A program made the translations under genes and the position numbers. The notes under the pieces are model-generated. The model saw nothing but the letters and a program-made list of their open reading frames with translations. It was not told where the DNA came from and made no database searches. DNA of 64,000 nt from Diphasiastrum complanatum. Its lineage: Eukaryota; Streptophyta; Lycopodiopsida; Lycopodiales; Lycopodiaceae. Positions 11,354-23,412 of this stretch are shown piece by piece. The stretch covers positions 1,575,672-1,639,671 of the forward strand of contig CM055110.1 of assembly GCA_029204225.1 (NCBI GenBank), written 5' to 3'. Position 1 is the stretch's first letter; the number at the start of each line of letters is the position of its first letter.

Positions 11354-11702
11354 TGTGTTTATCCACGCAAAGTATCCACGCGAGACCCGACACTTAGTCG
11401 ATTTTCCAAAATTTTGTTTGCGTGGAACATCCACGCGTGGATTATCCATGCCAAAAAAAATTTGAACACGCCTTCAGCCAGTCTACTGGTGTTTTTCTGA
11501 TACGGCGCCCAAAAATTTATGCGCGTGGATAATCCATGCAAAATTGAATTTAAAATTTTGGCAACTGTTTGGGAGGGAAGGTTGGCGGCACCGAAAAGCA
11601 GTTTTGGCATGGATGATTACGCAAATTTCAGTTTGTTCACCGGACGAGATTGGAAGTTAAAGATATCCACGCGTGGATATCTTCTGTGTGGATTATCCAC
11701 GC
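11354..11702. repeat. Second palindromic GCGTGGAT/ATCCACGC block
   Basis: The same palindromic motifs as at 4356-4862 occur near 11357-11382, 11420-11450, 11521-11540 and 11666-11702, spaced by 70-130 bp. The spacer sequences are similar in kind (each near CGGC/CCGAC-rich short stretches) but not obviously identical. Confidence 0.88.
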
Positions 11703-11932
11703 ATTTTATTTTTATTTTTTGTTTTTTGCATGTTGATAATATCAACAAGTTTAAGCTCATGTCGAATCCTTTTTGGAAGACCAACTATGAACCAAGTGAT
11801 TAACATCTTTTCAATTATTCCTTCTTGGCATTGTCCGCGAAGACATTCGTCTGGTTGATCATCATATCTTCCTTTGTAATGATTAGTGGCAACTATGGTT
11901 ATGACAACAATTGGATCTAACCGACTACCCAA
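11703..11932 (-). pseudogene. Possible Ty3-type gag scrap
   Basis: The minus strand encodes FIVGLPKRIRHELKLVDI, which resembles the 'F..GL....R.EL....' helix near the end of Ty3 gag cores. Nothing else of the domain is visible. Confidence 0.35.
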
Positions 11933-12490
11933 TAGTTGCTTAAAATCATTAGTGTATTACAGATAGTTCAGGCGATCTATGTCCAGCACCCAGCAATGCA
12001 AAACATCGTACTCACACTTGGACTATGTTTAATATTGTAGTTTAATTTTAATGTACTTTGGGTTGTTTTGCAACATGACCAAGTACACCATTCAAGTGCC
12101 TCTATGAAATCTTTGTTTTTTTGTGGGTCTGTAAAACTATTCACGTTGTTGCCACATCTGTTTGGCTTGTTGTCTAGATTCGAGTGCATTGCTTGCATCA
12201 CAAATATGTGTGAACGATCAGACAGCTAGATCCATCCAGTCTAGAGATATGACTGGATCCTTTACAGACTACACATTGAAAATCATTAGTATCTTATGCA
12301 TGAGTGCACCCATGTTAGGTGGCATGAAAATACATCAGAGTTGTATCCAATCTCGTGAAATCATTAGTATTGTATGCATGAGTGTATTCATGTCAGACTG
12401 TCATGATCAGACTGGATCCAACCAACTACACAATAGCTGCTATAAATCATTAGTAACTTATGCATCGGTGCACACTTGTAAGAAAGTCTT
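11905..12490. repeat. Degenerate dispersed-tandem repeat (about 4 copies)
   Basis: A unit with GGATCC/TAACC...ACTAC..A followed by AAATCATTAGTA and ATGCATGAGTGCA recurs near 11908, 12246, 12345 and 12410. Copies vary in spacing and length. The long plus-strand opening across it (12162-12824) is Cys/Ser/Ile-rich without a recognisable domain and I do not call it a gene. Confidence 0.5.
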
Positions 12491-12827
12491 GGGTGTCAAG
12501 AAAAGATCTGTACATTGGTGTGAAAAATACATAATGCACTCTACAGAAAAACTATCGTTTGGTGATATTCGAATATGGATTGCATTTTTGACCCTAAACC
12601 CTAAAAACAACTGTTTGTGTTTTTGCGCAACTTCAAAAATATATTTGGAATCAAAAATACAAAATCAAGAACAGAAAATGTGCATTCTCATGATTTACTT
12701 GTTTGGCTTGAGATCCATCAATTACTCCATTGTTCACATGTCTTTGTTTTTATCTATGGCTTTGACCACAAAATTCAACTTGCATAAAGACCTTCGCTGC
12801 CAAGTTTTTTATCTTGATCCTTGACCA

Positions 12828-13094
12828 ATGGAAGCGGTGGTAATGTTTGATGTGGAAGGGTTGTCGAGCATTGTGGTACCCTTCGTTGATGGAAAAATAA
12901 TCATCAGCCAAAAGTTTTTTGAAAAGATCCTAGGTGATCATCGCTCACTGACAATATTGAGTGTTGTGATTAGATACGATTCAGAATCACCAACGATGAT
13001 TGACTTTGTTCGTCAAAAGGACATAGAGGGTGCGGAACTTTATATATTGCAAGACACACTCTCACTAAAATACTTGGCATTTTCAAGGCTGTGA
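12828..13094 (+). CDS. Small unassigned ORF (88 aa)
   Basis: ATG-initiated frame: MEAVVMFDVEG, then a hydrophobic/acidic sequence with no family I recognise. It ends at the probable start of the Ty3 LTR. Low support as a gene. Confidence 0.2.
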   Translation: MEAVVMFDVEGLSSIVVPFVDGKIIISQKFFEKILGDHRSLTILSVVIRYDSESPTMIDFVRQKDIEGAELYILQDTLSLKYLAFSRL

Positions 13095-14318
13095 TGCCAC
13101 GAATTTGCTAAATAACGAATATCAACCTAAATATGACATGGTATACTCGAATATGAAGATATGAGCTGGATAAATATAAATCATGAAGAGGCCTATATCT
13201 CTTGTATATAAGGACAAGACCTCTAGAAGTGAAACGTTGTCTTGGATAATCTTTATTAGGTCATCTATGCGAAATGATTAAATATGAATCGACATATTTA
13301 ACTAGAGTAATTTAAACTCATAGTTAAATATACCTCTCACGATATAATTGAACATACATTCAACCTAATTATTAACTAGACCTTTTCGAGGGAGCGATGC
13401 ACCTGTAGTCTTTAGAGGTGTGTTTGTTCGCTTCGTAGAACATATATAGAATACGCGCTTCAGTCTCAAACATTGAGAGAGAAAGAGTCTATGTATTTGT
13501 GAGAGATTGAAGAAGTGAATAGAGCGTTGAGAATTATTCTCTCTTATCTCTGTTCTCCGCACTGTTAAGTGTGAGTGATCTTGAGTCTACCAGCAATCTC
13601 TACTGCATTTCATAAATTACTCTCTGGTAAGAAAGTTGCCTTAGCACTTTACAGTCGTTTGTTGTATTTTCATAAGAACTGTCTTAAAACTATTTTATTT
13701 GTCTGCCACGAACACTTTGTATTCGGCACTCAAATAACGTTTAAATTTGGTACAATTTTTCACGATCATTGATAGAACTATATGTATACATCTGAGATGG
13801 CAATCCCTGTCTGAGGAATTGAGTCATTGATCTGTGTTCTTGTTTATAACAAACATAAGTTTCTAATATACTCTAAAACTATTTGTGTTCTTTAACCATG
13901 TTTTGGACTTAAGCTGTTGAGGACTTCTGTCTAGAATCGAACAGTTCATGAATAAGATTAACTAATTGTCTCTTCGTACTTGAGTACATCGAACATCTCT
14001 TGAATCTCTGCCAACAACTTAATCAGTCGGAGTGTAGTACTTTCGTACTACTCTAATAACATCTCACCTATAGAATGTTTTTCATTCGATCCAATAGAGA
14101 CAAGACTGTTGTTCTAGAATTATAATCTCTAGACACCCCAATACAAGTAATATTGGTTACTTTTTAAATGTCTATTGACAACCAAAATAACTCTCGATTT
14201 CACCTCATTCGAAATAAGTCATAGTTGTACCAAATATTTAACTTTCAAGCGCTATCCTCTTGGGGTTCGACATTAATTACTACAAAATCTATAGTAAAAC
14301 TATTGGTATAGCAAGACA
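13091..14318 (+). repeat. Probable Ty3/gypsy LTR, plus orientation
   Basis: The region ends ...AAGACA twelve bases before a tRNA-Asp-type primer site and is followed by Ty3 gag. It contains a TATA-type core (GTATATAAGG near 13206). About 1.2 kb is a usual LTR length for Athila-like plant elements, whose primer site also sits a few bases inside. The left boundary, taken at TGTGATGCC, is a guess because no second LTR is present. Confidence 0.5.
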
Positions 14319-14330
14319 TATACCAATTTT

Positions 14331-14348
14331 TGACGCCGTTGCCAGGGA
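14331..14348 (+). other. tRNA-Asp-like primer binding site
   Basis: TGACGCCGTTGCCAGGGA differs at two positions from TGGCGCCGTTGCCGGGG, the tRNA-Asp complement used by Athila-type Ty3 elements. Confidence 0.7.
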
Positions 14349-14393
14349 TAGCTAAAGAAAGTTAATAAGAAACTGACACTTCCATCTCCATTC

Positions 14394-14860
14394 CTAGTGT
14401 ATGTCAGATAGAAAATCCCGATTAGAATGATATCGTAAGCTTAGAGAGGAATTTTTACGAAGACAGTGTGCAGATACGAGTCGAAAAAATCTCGAAGACA
14501 TCACTGACCAGCTTTTCGAACTCTTACTTAGCTTCGATATGGAGGGTCCTGCTCCACATTTCACTCCCATTTCAAAAATCAAGTATGATTGTTTTAAGGG
14601 AACTACTTCAGATGATGCATACAGCTATGTCTTGCAGTTTGAGTCGATTGCTAATACAAATAACAAAGGAATTGACGTTGACAAACTAAGAATCTTTCTC
14701 GGTTTAATGAGAAAGCAGGCACGCATATGTTACAATCAAGTTGAACTAGGCCGTGTAGTAACCTGGTTACTACTTCCTGAATTCCTTTCACTAGAGACTC
14801 CTATGAAACAACAAGAATTTTGGAGCTGGTACATTCGGACATTTGTGGACCTTTTATGAG
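14394..14860 (+). pseudogene. Ty3/gypsy gag fragment
   Basis: Plus-strand frame with a gag-like core: APHFTPISKIKYDCFKG, DDAYSYVLQFESIAN, DVDKLRIFLGLMRKQARICY. This matches the order 'F.G....DA..H...FE..C......' and 'KLR.FPFSL..KAR.WY' of plant Ty3 gag. It is truncated at ~14859. The following ~110 bp hold only stop-rich sequence before a copia LTR. Confidence 0.65.
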
Positions 14861-14977
14861 GCTTAAAGTACTATATCACCTTCTTTGAAAACTACAGTAA
14901 GTTCGCCAGAGTCTACTTCATTCACAACAAATCAGAAGTACTTGACAAATTTACAGAATATGTGAACTGGGCATGAA

Positions 14978-15218
14978 TGTGGAGAATTTAAAAAATATAT
15001 ATTCATCATACATTATTTTGCTTATATATTTTCCCTATTTGTGAGGAATTAGAGTTGCTTTGATCTGTAGCATTCTAGATTGTGCTCTAGCCTCAGATCT
15101 ATTGGTAGATTGTAGTATTACTCTGCAAGTGATTTGTGTGCCACCATAAAGCATGGTAAAGATCATTCACACTTTTGTTGTGGTTCCTCACACGTGTGAA
15201 GTTGTTGGATCTTCCACA
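14978..15218 (+). repeat. Copia 5' LTR (241 bp), plus orientation
   Basis: It begins TGTGGAGAATTT and ends TTCCACA directly before a perfect primer site. It contains CTCACACGTGTGAAG. A diverged inverted copy lies at 19416-19594. No intact 3' LTR was found; only a short matching start near 18518. Confidence 0.85.
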
Positions 15219-15230
15219 TGGTATCAGAGC
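15219..15230 (+). other. Copia primer binding site
   Basis: TGGTATCAGAGC abuts the LTR. Confidence 0.92.
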
Positions 15231-15963
15231 CATACCATGCTTTGAATGCTACTAACATTAGGTGTATGAAAATTTTTTTGTCAATTCAAGCTAGGACGCC
15301 GTTTAGCCTTTTTTGCTATCTATTCTTGAATAGTTTTTGGATCGATGAGGTTAGAATTGATATTTTCAGCCCAGAACAGAGGATGTATGGAATTTTGACT
15401 TTTCACACATGTGAAAAAATCATTTCATTCTACTTCCTTGATGTTAGATCCAAAGGTAATGACATTATAGCTAGAAAGCTAGAAGAGTCTACTTTCTACT
15501 ACAACCAAGTCCAAATCAATCTGATGATCCTAGTAGGAGTTATAAGCTCAAAACCCGAGTGGACACTTTTTGGTTTGATCATTTTGATTGCATGTTTCAT
15601 CATTCACAGTTGTGTAGTCAATCAAAGGTATAATTGGATAAGTCAAGATTCTTGTTGTCATAGTCACATCATTTCACACAAAGGATTGTGTTTGAGTTGC
15701 ATGTGTGTATTTTGAGTGTTTTTCATTCATTTGAAACTTGTGGGAAAATATGACATCTGACTTGTAAGTGCTTCATCAGGTTACAAAGGCTAGATCCAAA
15801 TTCAAAGTGATTGATTTTCTATTGTGAGCAAGATCTCACAGAGCTATTGCAAGATTTTACATAGGATTTGGTAGTACACCCAATTGTTTTAGTTCCTATA
15901 GTGAAAGAGAATTAACAATTTAATTCCATTTTGTTGTCCAAATTACAAGGAGTCTTCGCATTC

Positions 15964-16653
15964 ATGGCATCTATAGAAGGCCTTTTCTTAGAAGCTAGTG
16001 AGAGACTATCTACCTCTAACTATTCAATTTGGAAAGATAAAATAGAATCTTTGTTGGTTCTATATGATGTAATGGACATAGTATTAGGAATTGAAGTTGA
16101 AGAGATCAAGAATTGCTCTTCATATTGGTAAGTTGAACATCTCTTGTTGAGAGAAATAAGTTCTTGCAACTTGGCCAAGCATGCTTGGGAAACTCTTAAA
16201 AACATTTTTGAAGCAAATATCACACCAAGACTTCTTACTCTTAGAAATCAGACCTTTTCTAGTTTTCAAAGACTTGATGAAAGTGCTTCAAATTTTGTAA
16301 TGAGAGTTAAAGATCTTCACATAGAAATAGCATGCATAGGAGATACTCTAGAGAACAAAGAACTTGTTCAAGTAGTCTTTAATGAACTTAGAGAAGAGTA
16401 TGTAAATCTTGTGCAAACTTATGCCATAATGGAGGAGCTATCAACTATGGAGACTCTGCATGATGTTCTTATTGCTGAAGATTGTATGCAAAAGAACAAG
16501 CTGCAAGACACTTTCAAAGGAAGGATGGAGGTTATGGCAAAGCTCACTTTGTCGAGGACAAGTCAAGAGGAAGGAGCAAGGACCAATTTTCTCAAGTCTT
16601 CTCCAAGGACAAATCAAAGGACAAAGCAAAGGACAAAGACTATGGAGGAATAG
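15964..16653 (+). pseudogene. Ty1/copia gag, broken
   Basis: ATG at 15964 opens the standard gag N terminus (LEASERLSTSNYSIWKDKIE), with a stop near 16131. Homology resumes at about 16144 with AKHAWETLKNIFEAN, LLTLRNQTFSSFQRLDESAS and VMRVKDLHIEIACIGDTLEN. The order is the same as in the intact gag at 48180-52133. The zinc knuckle is not recognisable. A frame change before the protease and the early stop make this inactive. Confidence 0.85.
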
Positions 16654-17927
16654 AAGATGATTCAACTCATTCTTCTATATTCAAGAAGAAGACTCAAGAA
16701 GATCAAGCCAATTTTACCATAGAAGACTCACATGCAAGTGAAGGAGAAGCATCTCTCATGATGTCTATTTTCTCCTCTACTCCTTTTAAATATGTAGATT
16801 GATATATTGATAGTGGTGCATCATCACATATGAGTTGCACCAAAGATTCTTTTGTTTCTATTGAATCTGTGCCAGATCCAAAGAAATCAATATAGACTGT
16901 TGTTGGTAATACATGTTTTATTGAAGGAGTTGGATGTATATCCTTAAAACTTGCATCCTCAATGAGTTTTACACTTTTCGATGTACTTTATGGTCCTAAT
17001 CTCACAAAGAGTATGATTAGTCTTGAAAAGTTATTAGATGATGGTTTTGATGTGGATTTCAATGTCAATAGTTGTATTATTAAGAAAGACAATAAGATCC
17101 TAGCATGTGGATCTAGATATGGAGGCATTTTCAAGTTAGATGTGCATGAAAATGCAACTAAATGTGATATTTCTTTGAAGACTTGTATTTTCGAGGAGGT
17201 ATGGCATAGGAGGTTGCATGTTTCCAATTTCAGATCTATGCCTATTATAGTCAAGGAGATCAAGCCAAGAGAGGCTTGTTCTATGGCAAAATCACATGTG
17301 GATCCATATTTGATGTCTTCTACCAAGACAAAACATCCTTTGGAGTTGGTACACTCGGATGTTCATCTTTCCTTATCAGTAAGCAAGGAAGGTGTCTCTT
17401 GCTTTGCATTTACTATTGATGGTTCCACAAGTAACAATTGCCTATGTCTTGTCTCTTCAAGTTTTATGGTGCATGTGTATTTTCCATCATGCAAAGTCTT
17501 TTGGAGTTACAGAGCTAATGGAAGGAATCCACTATATGGAGTCTTGTTCAATTATAAGCCTAAGGTTGTGTACCTTAGTGTTCTTGAAGATTATTGCCTT
17601 GCATGTGATTTCTTGGAAAGAAAGAAGGATGGAGATCCAAGCTTATGGATCATGGTTGGATGCTTATCAACCAAGGAAGGCTACATAGCCTTTACAATCT
17701 CTATCTCAAAGGTGTTTGAGCATGGAGAAGTTATTGATTATGAAGATCTATTGGAAGGGTCCGAGACCACAGTGTCTCTAATTGCAACAAAAGTCCATTC
17801 TATGGAGAAAAGCCAGCTTATGATGGGGTCGAGGTTTGAGGAGGAGTATCCTCAACATGAATTTCCAAGGAGATCTTCATCATTGAACAAGGCCAAGTCC
17901 TTGTTGTTCTTATTTTATGGAAAATAA
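16654..17927 (+). pseudogene. Ty1/copia protease-integrase region with diverged integrase core
   Basis: Near 16800 the frame encodes a protease box (YIDSGASSHMS). Then come the pre-integrase region (LTKSMISLEKLLDDGFDVDF, EEVWHRRLHVSNF) and integrase start (KHPLELVHSDVH). The catalytic D,D-35-E core is largely missing or altered. The next recognisable part is the post-core NPLYGVLFNYKPKV. The frame nevertheless stays open from 16962 to 17927. Stops occur at 16801 and near 16894. No RT motif (YVDD) follows. Confidence 0.75.
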
Positions 17928-18520
17928 AGGTTAAGTAAAGGTGGTATTCATTCTACAGTACTCACGTATGATTCTCTTTCTTTGGTTGATGTATTATCTT
18001 GCTTAGTTGAGATTTGTTCCTCTCAAAGATCAAGTAGGATTATTTTAGTTTCGAATGAAGTCTTTAGTTTGGAATTAATTCTTGCTATTGGCGACTTGAT
18101 TATGTTTCCAAAACATCTAGAAGGCAAGATATTGTAGCATCATTTGTATGCTCTTAAATTGAGTAGGAGCAAGAATGAGTTTAGTACTCATAGTTTGAAA
18201 AAAGGAGTTTTTTCATGTTTTGAGACATATTGTGAACTTCTTTTGAGAGTAAGTGAAACATCCAATGAGGACACTTACATCCTTAAGAAAGTCTTTAGAC
18301 TCAGTATCAAGCATGGAGGAGGCATGTTGATGATAGTGGCAGATTGGTGTAATATTTTTCAAAGGCATTTGGAAAAGATTTCTATCAAAGAGATCTTATC
18401 GTGGATTTGGTAAGTGTGCTGCTATGATGGATTCTTTGATCATATTCAATTCAAATGCAAAGCAAAGAATTTACACACAAAAGATCTTCATCATCATCAG
18501 ACATATATATTTTAAGGAGT
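17928..18520 (+). pseudogene. 3' remnant of the same copia element, unrecognised
   Basis: Plus-strand frames (18144-18413 the longest) lack clear RT or RNase H motifs. A possible decayed match is the ADW at 18340. A purine-rich TTTAAGGAG just before 18518, followed by a short stretch resembling the LTR start, suggests this is where the element's 3' LTR began. Confidence 0.35.
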
Positions 18521-18539
18521 ATGAATAATTGTAAAAAAT

Positions 18540-18990
18540 ATTTATCTTGCATATGTTGATTTGGGGGGTCCCCATATAATTTTACTGTACATATTCAAGG
18601 TGTGTGAATTGAGCACATATCCTTGTAGATTAGGGCAATTTTAGGTTAGGTAGATCAAGTTTTGATGACATGCATAAAGTCTAGCTGGTCTAGTATGACA
18701 TGCAACAATGTCACAATGTCTAGATTGACAAGCATATAGATTTACACATAGAATTGGTCTATGACCTTGTAGAAACTCAAGCCATCATATATGCATTGTG
18801 GCATGCAAATATAGTAAGGGACACATGCATATATTTTTGTACATATCTAGTTGAGAAATTGACATTTGGAAAAAGTAGCTAGAAGTTAGATGCAATTTCT
18901 ACATGCAAGCTGTTAGGTGTCAATATGGTAGTAGTTTACACTTGAATAGGTGTAGGAAATGCATTGAATCCTAGTAGTACCACGAATTTA
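18540..18990 (+). repeat. LTR-like repeat shared with 8232-8490
   Basis: It contains TGTGAATTGAGCACATA and the surrounding sequence seen inverted at 8400-8420. No coding region was seen. Rich in ATGCAT-type short motifs. Confidence 0.5.
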
Positions 18991-18999
18991 TGCTCCCTC

Positions 19000-19594
19000 T
19001 ATATATGTACATGAGATTCTCTTTCATTTCTAATGATGAATCAAGCAACAATAATCAATTCAAAAATCGTCCACTCGGGTTTTGGGTCTCCTACTAGGTT
19101 CATCAGAATGAATTGAAACCAATTGCACTAGAAAGTAAACTCTTCTAGATTTCCAGAAGCTATAATGTCACTACATTTGGACCTAACATCAAGGAGATAT
19201 AATGAAATGAAGTCCTCTGATTTTCACACGTGCGAACTGTCAGAATTTTGTACATCCTCTGTTTAGACCTGAGAATATCAATTCTAATCTCTTTGATCCA
19301 AAAACTGTTCAATACTAGACAACAGAATAGTGCTAACTTCTAGCTTGAATTGTCACAAAATTCTTCATACATCTGATGTTAATAGCATTCAAAGCATGGT
19401 ATGGCGCTAATACCATGCGAAAAATCCAGCAAATTTCACACTTGTGGGGAACCACAACAAAAATGTGAATGATCTTCACCATGCCTTATGATGGCACACA
19501 TATCACAAGTAGAGTACATCTAGAATGCTACTGATCAAAGCTTCTATTAATTCCTCACAAATAGGGAATGTACAAAAGCAAAATAATGTATGAA
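19000..19594 (-). mobile_element. Copia LTR plus leader fragment, minus orientation
   Basis: Reverse-complemented 19416-19594 aligns with the 14978-15218 LTR (CATTATTTTGCTT, CCCTATTTGTGAGGAATTA, GTGTGCCA, AAGATCATTCACA). The primer site at 19404-19415 reads TGGTATTAGCGC (two changes). 19000-19403 aligns with the leader at 15231-15620 (for example AGAATTGATATT, AACCCGAGTGGAC). The element is truncated before gag. Confidence 0.8.
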
Positions 19595-20385
19595 TAATGC
19601 ACTCTACTTGAGTTAGAGAGATGTTCGAGCAAATTTTGGCTAGGGATTGGTCCAGCCAAAATGCCTTAGCGAGGGAAGGACCCACACTATCCTTATGTGA
19701 GTAATCAGAGTCTGACCACTTCCAATCTTGGGTTCCACACTGATTACTCCGTACTCTTGGATAAATGAGAGTTTTCCAAGCTCTTAGATGTATGACCATC
19801 ACTCTGTGAATCTGCACTCTTACCATGTAGAACTTCATGGTTGACTAGCCCGTAACTGCATGAATTTAATCCCTCCCTCTTTATCTTGAGGTGCTTCATA
19901 GGTTCTGGGTTTACATTTATAGGTCTAAATGATGATCAAGTTTTGACCAGTTTTTTTTTTAGCACAATCCCACTAGGTTGTCTCAATTTCATGGGAAATA
20001 ACCTTCTACTGTCCTCTAAAGGGTCTTGTTCAATATTAACTATCTCGGGGTGTATCTGTGTTATATCTTCTTTTCCACAATTTTGCTCATCGGATATACA
20101 CTCTTGATGCAAGGTATTCTGATTGTATCACACTTATCTAACCATGGCTCACGTATACTTTCAAGCGTAGGACTGTATGGTTCAGTCCTATTTTCATCAT
20201 ATGATCGATTTTTTGGTGCATCACTATGATTTGCAAATACATTTGGAACTTGGATTGGAACATGATAGAGTGGCTTGATACTTCCTCTTCCAACTAGGTG
20301 GTTTGATGGGTGTGAATTTTCCATATTTGATGGTTTGTTTCTAGACATAGGTGGAGTCCTTTCAAAATTTAAGGCTTGCATCATC
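19595..20385 (-). other. Degraded region, no clear gene
   Basis: The minus strand holds one 107-codon opening at 20061-20384 with hydrophilic sequence (RNKPSNMENSHPSNHL) typical of a linker. It lies downstream of the Ty3 gag relic on the same strand, so it may be its gag tail. Confidence 0.3.
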
Positions 20386-20389
20386 TTCG

Positions 20390-21125
20390 TGATATGCTAA
20401 CTCCCATATGTATCTAGGTAGACATCCTCTATAATTATAGCTCTAAACACTGTGTTTTCAAATGTCGAGACTCCTGATTTATGTAATTCTAACTGGATAG
20501 CAGGTTGTAAGCCTTTCTAGAAAAATGTGAGTACTAGCTGAGACGATATCTCAGTTGCTAGCCCAATGTTTAATTGGCAAATAAGTTCGTTGAGTCGTCT
20601 AACATATAAGCGCATGGATTCTCCTTACTCATGTTATATCATGGTTAGGGCGAGCATTAGGGTATCAACAATGTACTTGAGTCCAAATTCTCTCAAGAAT
20701 AACTGATAAAGTTCATCCAAGGTATTAATAGATGCCATAGATAGATGGTAATAGCATTTCCTAGCTTCTCCTGCAAGGGTTGCCGTAAACATAATCATTC
20801 AATGTGTAGGGTTTATGATTCTACTAACAACCATTGATGTCTCAAATTCTCGGACATGATTATGAGTGTCTTCATTGGTATCTCAGTGGAACTAGGGTAG
20901 AGGACCTACCACTTTTGGTATTTTCTTGGTATCATTTGGTATGACTATTGGTGTTGGTATAGTGCTTACTACGCAAGTGCCCTGTGCAGAATTAGGATCT
21001 TGCCTAGTAGAAGGAGCATGCAGTTGGAGATTATCACTTCTACTTGTCTCACTTTTAACTTCCCAATCGTCATACCTTGTCTTGTTAAAAGTTGATTCGA
21101 TTAACCCTTTGGCATAGTCTCCCAT
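20390..21125 (-). pseudogene. Ty3/gypsy gag relic
   Basis: On the minus strand near 20670-20800 a frame reads FTATLAGEARKCYYHLSM then LDELYQLFLREFG. That is the Ty3 gag signature (TL.G.A..WY..L, followed by W..L...FL..F). A downstream helix (VRRLNELICQLN) and the FWKGLQPAIQLEL motif near 20510 fit the end of the core. Stops interrupt it. The segment 20892-21125 upstream is hydrophilic. Confidence 0.7.
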
Positions 21126-22293
21126 TCAGATATAGTTGTTTCTTTGTCATCTGAGATCTCATCTAATGAGTTAGGTATTTCTTTGATCACAGTTTCTCTA
21201 TCGGATGTGTTCATGGTACCTATCTCATCTGTTGAGGTATCATGATCTATTCTGTCTCTTTCTCTTAGTAGATACTCATCAAGATTGGAGGTTTTATTCT
21301 CACTTTCAAGTTGTGTCGATGTTTCACCTATGTTGGATTTTGGTGGTATGTCGTATAGGTGCAAGTCTACTAGATTTCTCAATTTGTCTTTTTCAGGTGA
21401 TAATGACTCATATTACTGTAGCAATAGTGCTAAGGCTAGTCACAGATCATTATCTATTTTTTCTTGATCTTTGGTAGGAATCAACAACTCAAGCTCTTGT
21501 GATGAAAGTCCCATAGGCGCCACCACTATCCCATGATCTAATAAGTTTGAATTTAATGGTACCTCCCTTAAATTCAATGGGTGGTTTTGGCTTCGTAGTT
21601 GATGGACTAGGTTCTTGCAATGAGAGGTCTATAGCCAAGTAAAGGTCCGAGAAGAATTCCTCTAAGTTTTCATTCACATCCACAACTAGTTGTGGGTCAA
21701 GAAGGAATCCCTCTAGCTCTATTCTTGGTATCTCAGGTTCTTCCAACAAGGGTTTCTGGGGTTTAGTTACTGGCCTCTCAAATACTATGATTTCCAAGTT
21801 CCACTTCTTCTTTTTCAAATTCTTCCAATCTTATCTCATTCTTACTGTAATTAAGTGTAGTGGTCTCAACTATCGGTATTCTAGTTCCATCCATACATTC
21901 ATCTGTTGATTGATTCAAATATTTATAATTTCTCATCTGCGATTCAACTTGATTAGATGAGGGTACTCTAATCATTTCTACATGTTCTTCTACATAGGGG
22001 ACATTGGCTTGAATGTCAGTTACGTAATCCAAATTGGTAGGAGGAACTAGTGGTATCATAGTGCTAGCAATTGGAGATCCTTGATTGTGTTGCAAGATTG
22101 AACCTGGACTAGGATCATTGTTTTCATCTTGAGTGACTGGTATCTCTTGGTGTCTATGGTTTGATATCCATGAAGCAAAGTAGTTATAGAAGTTACTAAA
22201 CCTGTCGAATGGCATGTACTTTGCTTCTAAACCTAACATTCCAAAATATTCATATATCACTCCTTCATCCATGATTTCTAAAAGGGTGTGCAA
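21101..22293 (-). pseudogene. Minus-strand hydrophilic ORFs upstream of Ty3 gag
   Basis: Three openings (22293-21778, 21818-21489, 21382-21101) encode acidic, Asn/Ser-rich, probably disordered protein. One patterned part is at the 22293 end (YEYFGMLGLEAKYMPFDRFS). I do not recognise a family. The position, just upstream of the Ty3 gag core on the same strand, suggests an N-terminal gag extension or an extra ORF of the same old element, but this is inference. Confidence 0.35.
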
Positions 22294-22299
22294 GTCTCA

Positions 22300-22930
22300 C
22301 AAATCATATTAGTTGACTAAGACTTTCTCACTTGAGATGCTCTAAGTTCGCCCAGGGCTGATTCTAATCATCTTCCACTCACATTGGCTTATCAATTTGA
22401 TGTGTCTATCAAGAGTTATAAGCTCTTAAAGAGGGTAGGGGAGGTCCAAAATCCGAGTGACCATTTTTCACAATCCATTGTTTTGAGTAATCAACACAAG
22501 AAACTTGAGATCAAGACATAGTTTGGAGTTATTGAACACTTTGTCTTCCTTGAATCATTAGTGTTTTCTTTTGTAGCATCTAACACATGCCAAAAGTAGA
22601 ATCAAAATTTGTCTATTGTAGTGGGTTTCTTTCCTTGCCTAACCTGAATCCAAGATTTAGTCAATCTAGCATCAAAGAGATGGAGTTAGTTGTCACACGT
22701 AGGTTCGTTCCCATGAGAGCGATAGTATAGTTCAGATTTCAACATGAATGGAGGATCTAACACTAACATCCATTAACACTAAGCATTAACACTACATCCA
22801 TTAACCCTAAATCAACAACAATGATAGAAACTTACTCTTCTCTCTCTCCTTTTCTCTCTCACAAAAAGAATAAGAAATATCAATCCCAATAATGATCGGA
22901 TCCAACAATTAGCAAAATCCAAAGAAGGCA
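22300..22930. other. No gene; copia-leader-like scraps
   Basis: No coding region was seen. ATCCGAGTGACCATTTTT near 22459 resembles the copia leader at 15555 (CCCGAGTGGACACTTTTT). CT-rich runs occur near 22835-22860. Confidence 0.4.
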
Positions 22931-23362
22931 TGAGAACTGGAGGAAAAGAGAGGAAATGCAAGGACATTCATCAATCCATTCATAAAGAGAACCAATCTGC
23001 TTTATTGAAATGAGGAAATGAACATGAGGAACAACTCAAGTTGGTCCCTTTTTATAGTAGAGAGGAGGACCTTGGCCTCTGAATCCTATTGGTCCAGTCT
23101 TGTCTCTCTTTTTATTCAAATTTAAAAAAGTGTGGGAACCATCAAAATTGGAGGAAAACCCAACTTTATTCACCAACTTGACATTTAGGACCTACGACAT
23201 TAAAAGTCCTGCAAAAAGGCCTAAAGTCCTTTTATTGACTTTTAACTAATCAATCAAATAACTATGTGGTCATCGGGTTGGACTTACACACGCAGGGTGC
23301 CAAATCCCTCTCACTTATTAACTAGGGTTAGGGTTGCCTTGGGATCCGCAAACCCTCCAACA
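22931..23362 (-). repeat. Ty3/gypsy 3' LTR, minus orientation
   Basis: It ends on the plus strand at CCAACA (minus start TGTTGGAGGG). A purine-rich tract TTGGTGGGGGATAC on the minus strand (23363-23376) abuts it as a polypurine tract. A second, diverged copy lies at 37555-37995 in the same orientation. The left boundary is approximate. Confidence 0.7.
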
Positions 23363-23412
23363 GTATCCCCCACCAAAACTGGTGGCGGTCCCACGACACC
23401 TGCAATATGTGG

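Noticed and set aside
12588-12606. CCCTAAACCCTAAA, telomere-like
   Set aside because: Only two units; too short to call an interstitial telomere.
12162-12824. 220-codon plus-strand opening
   Set aside because: It overlaps a degenerate nucleotide repeat; the composition is Cys/Ser/Ile-rich with no domain or supporting context.
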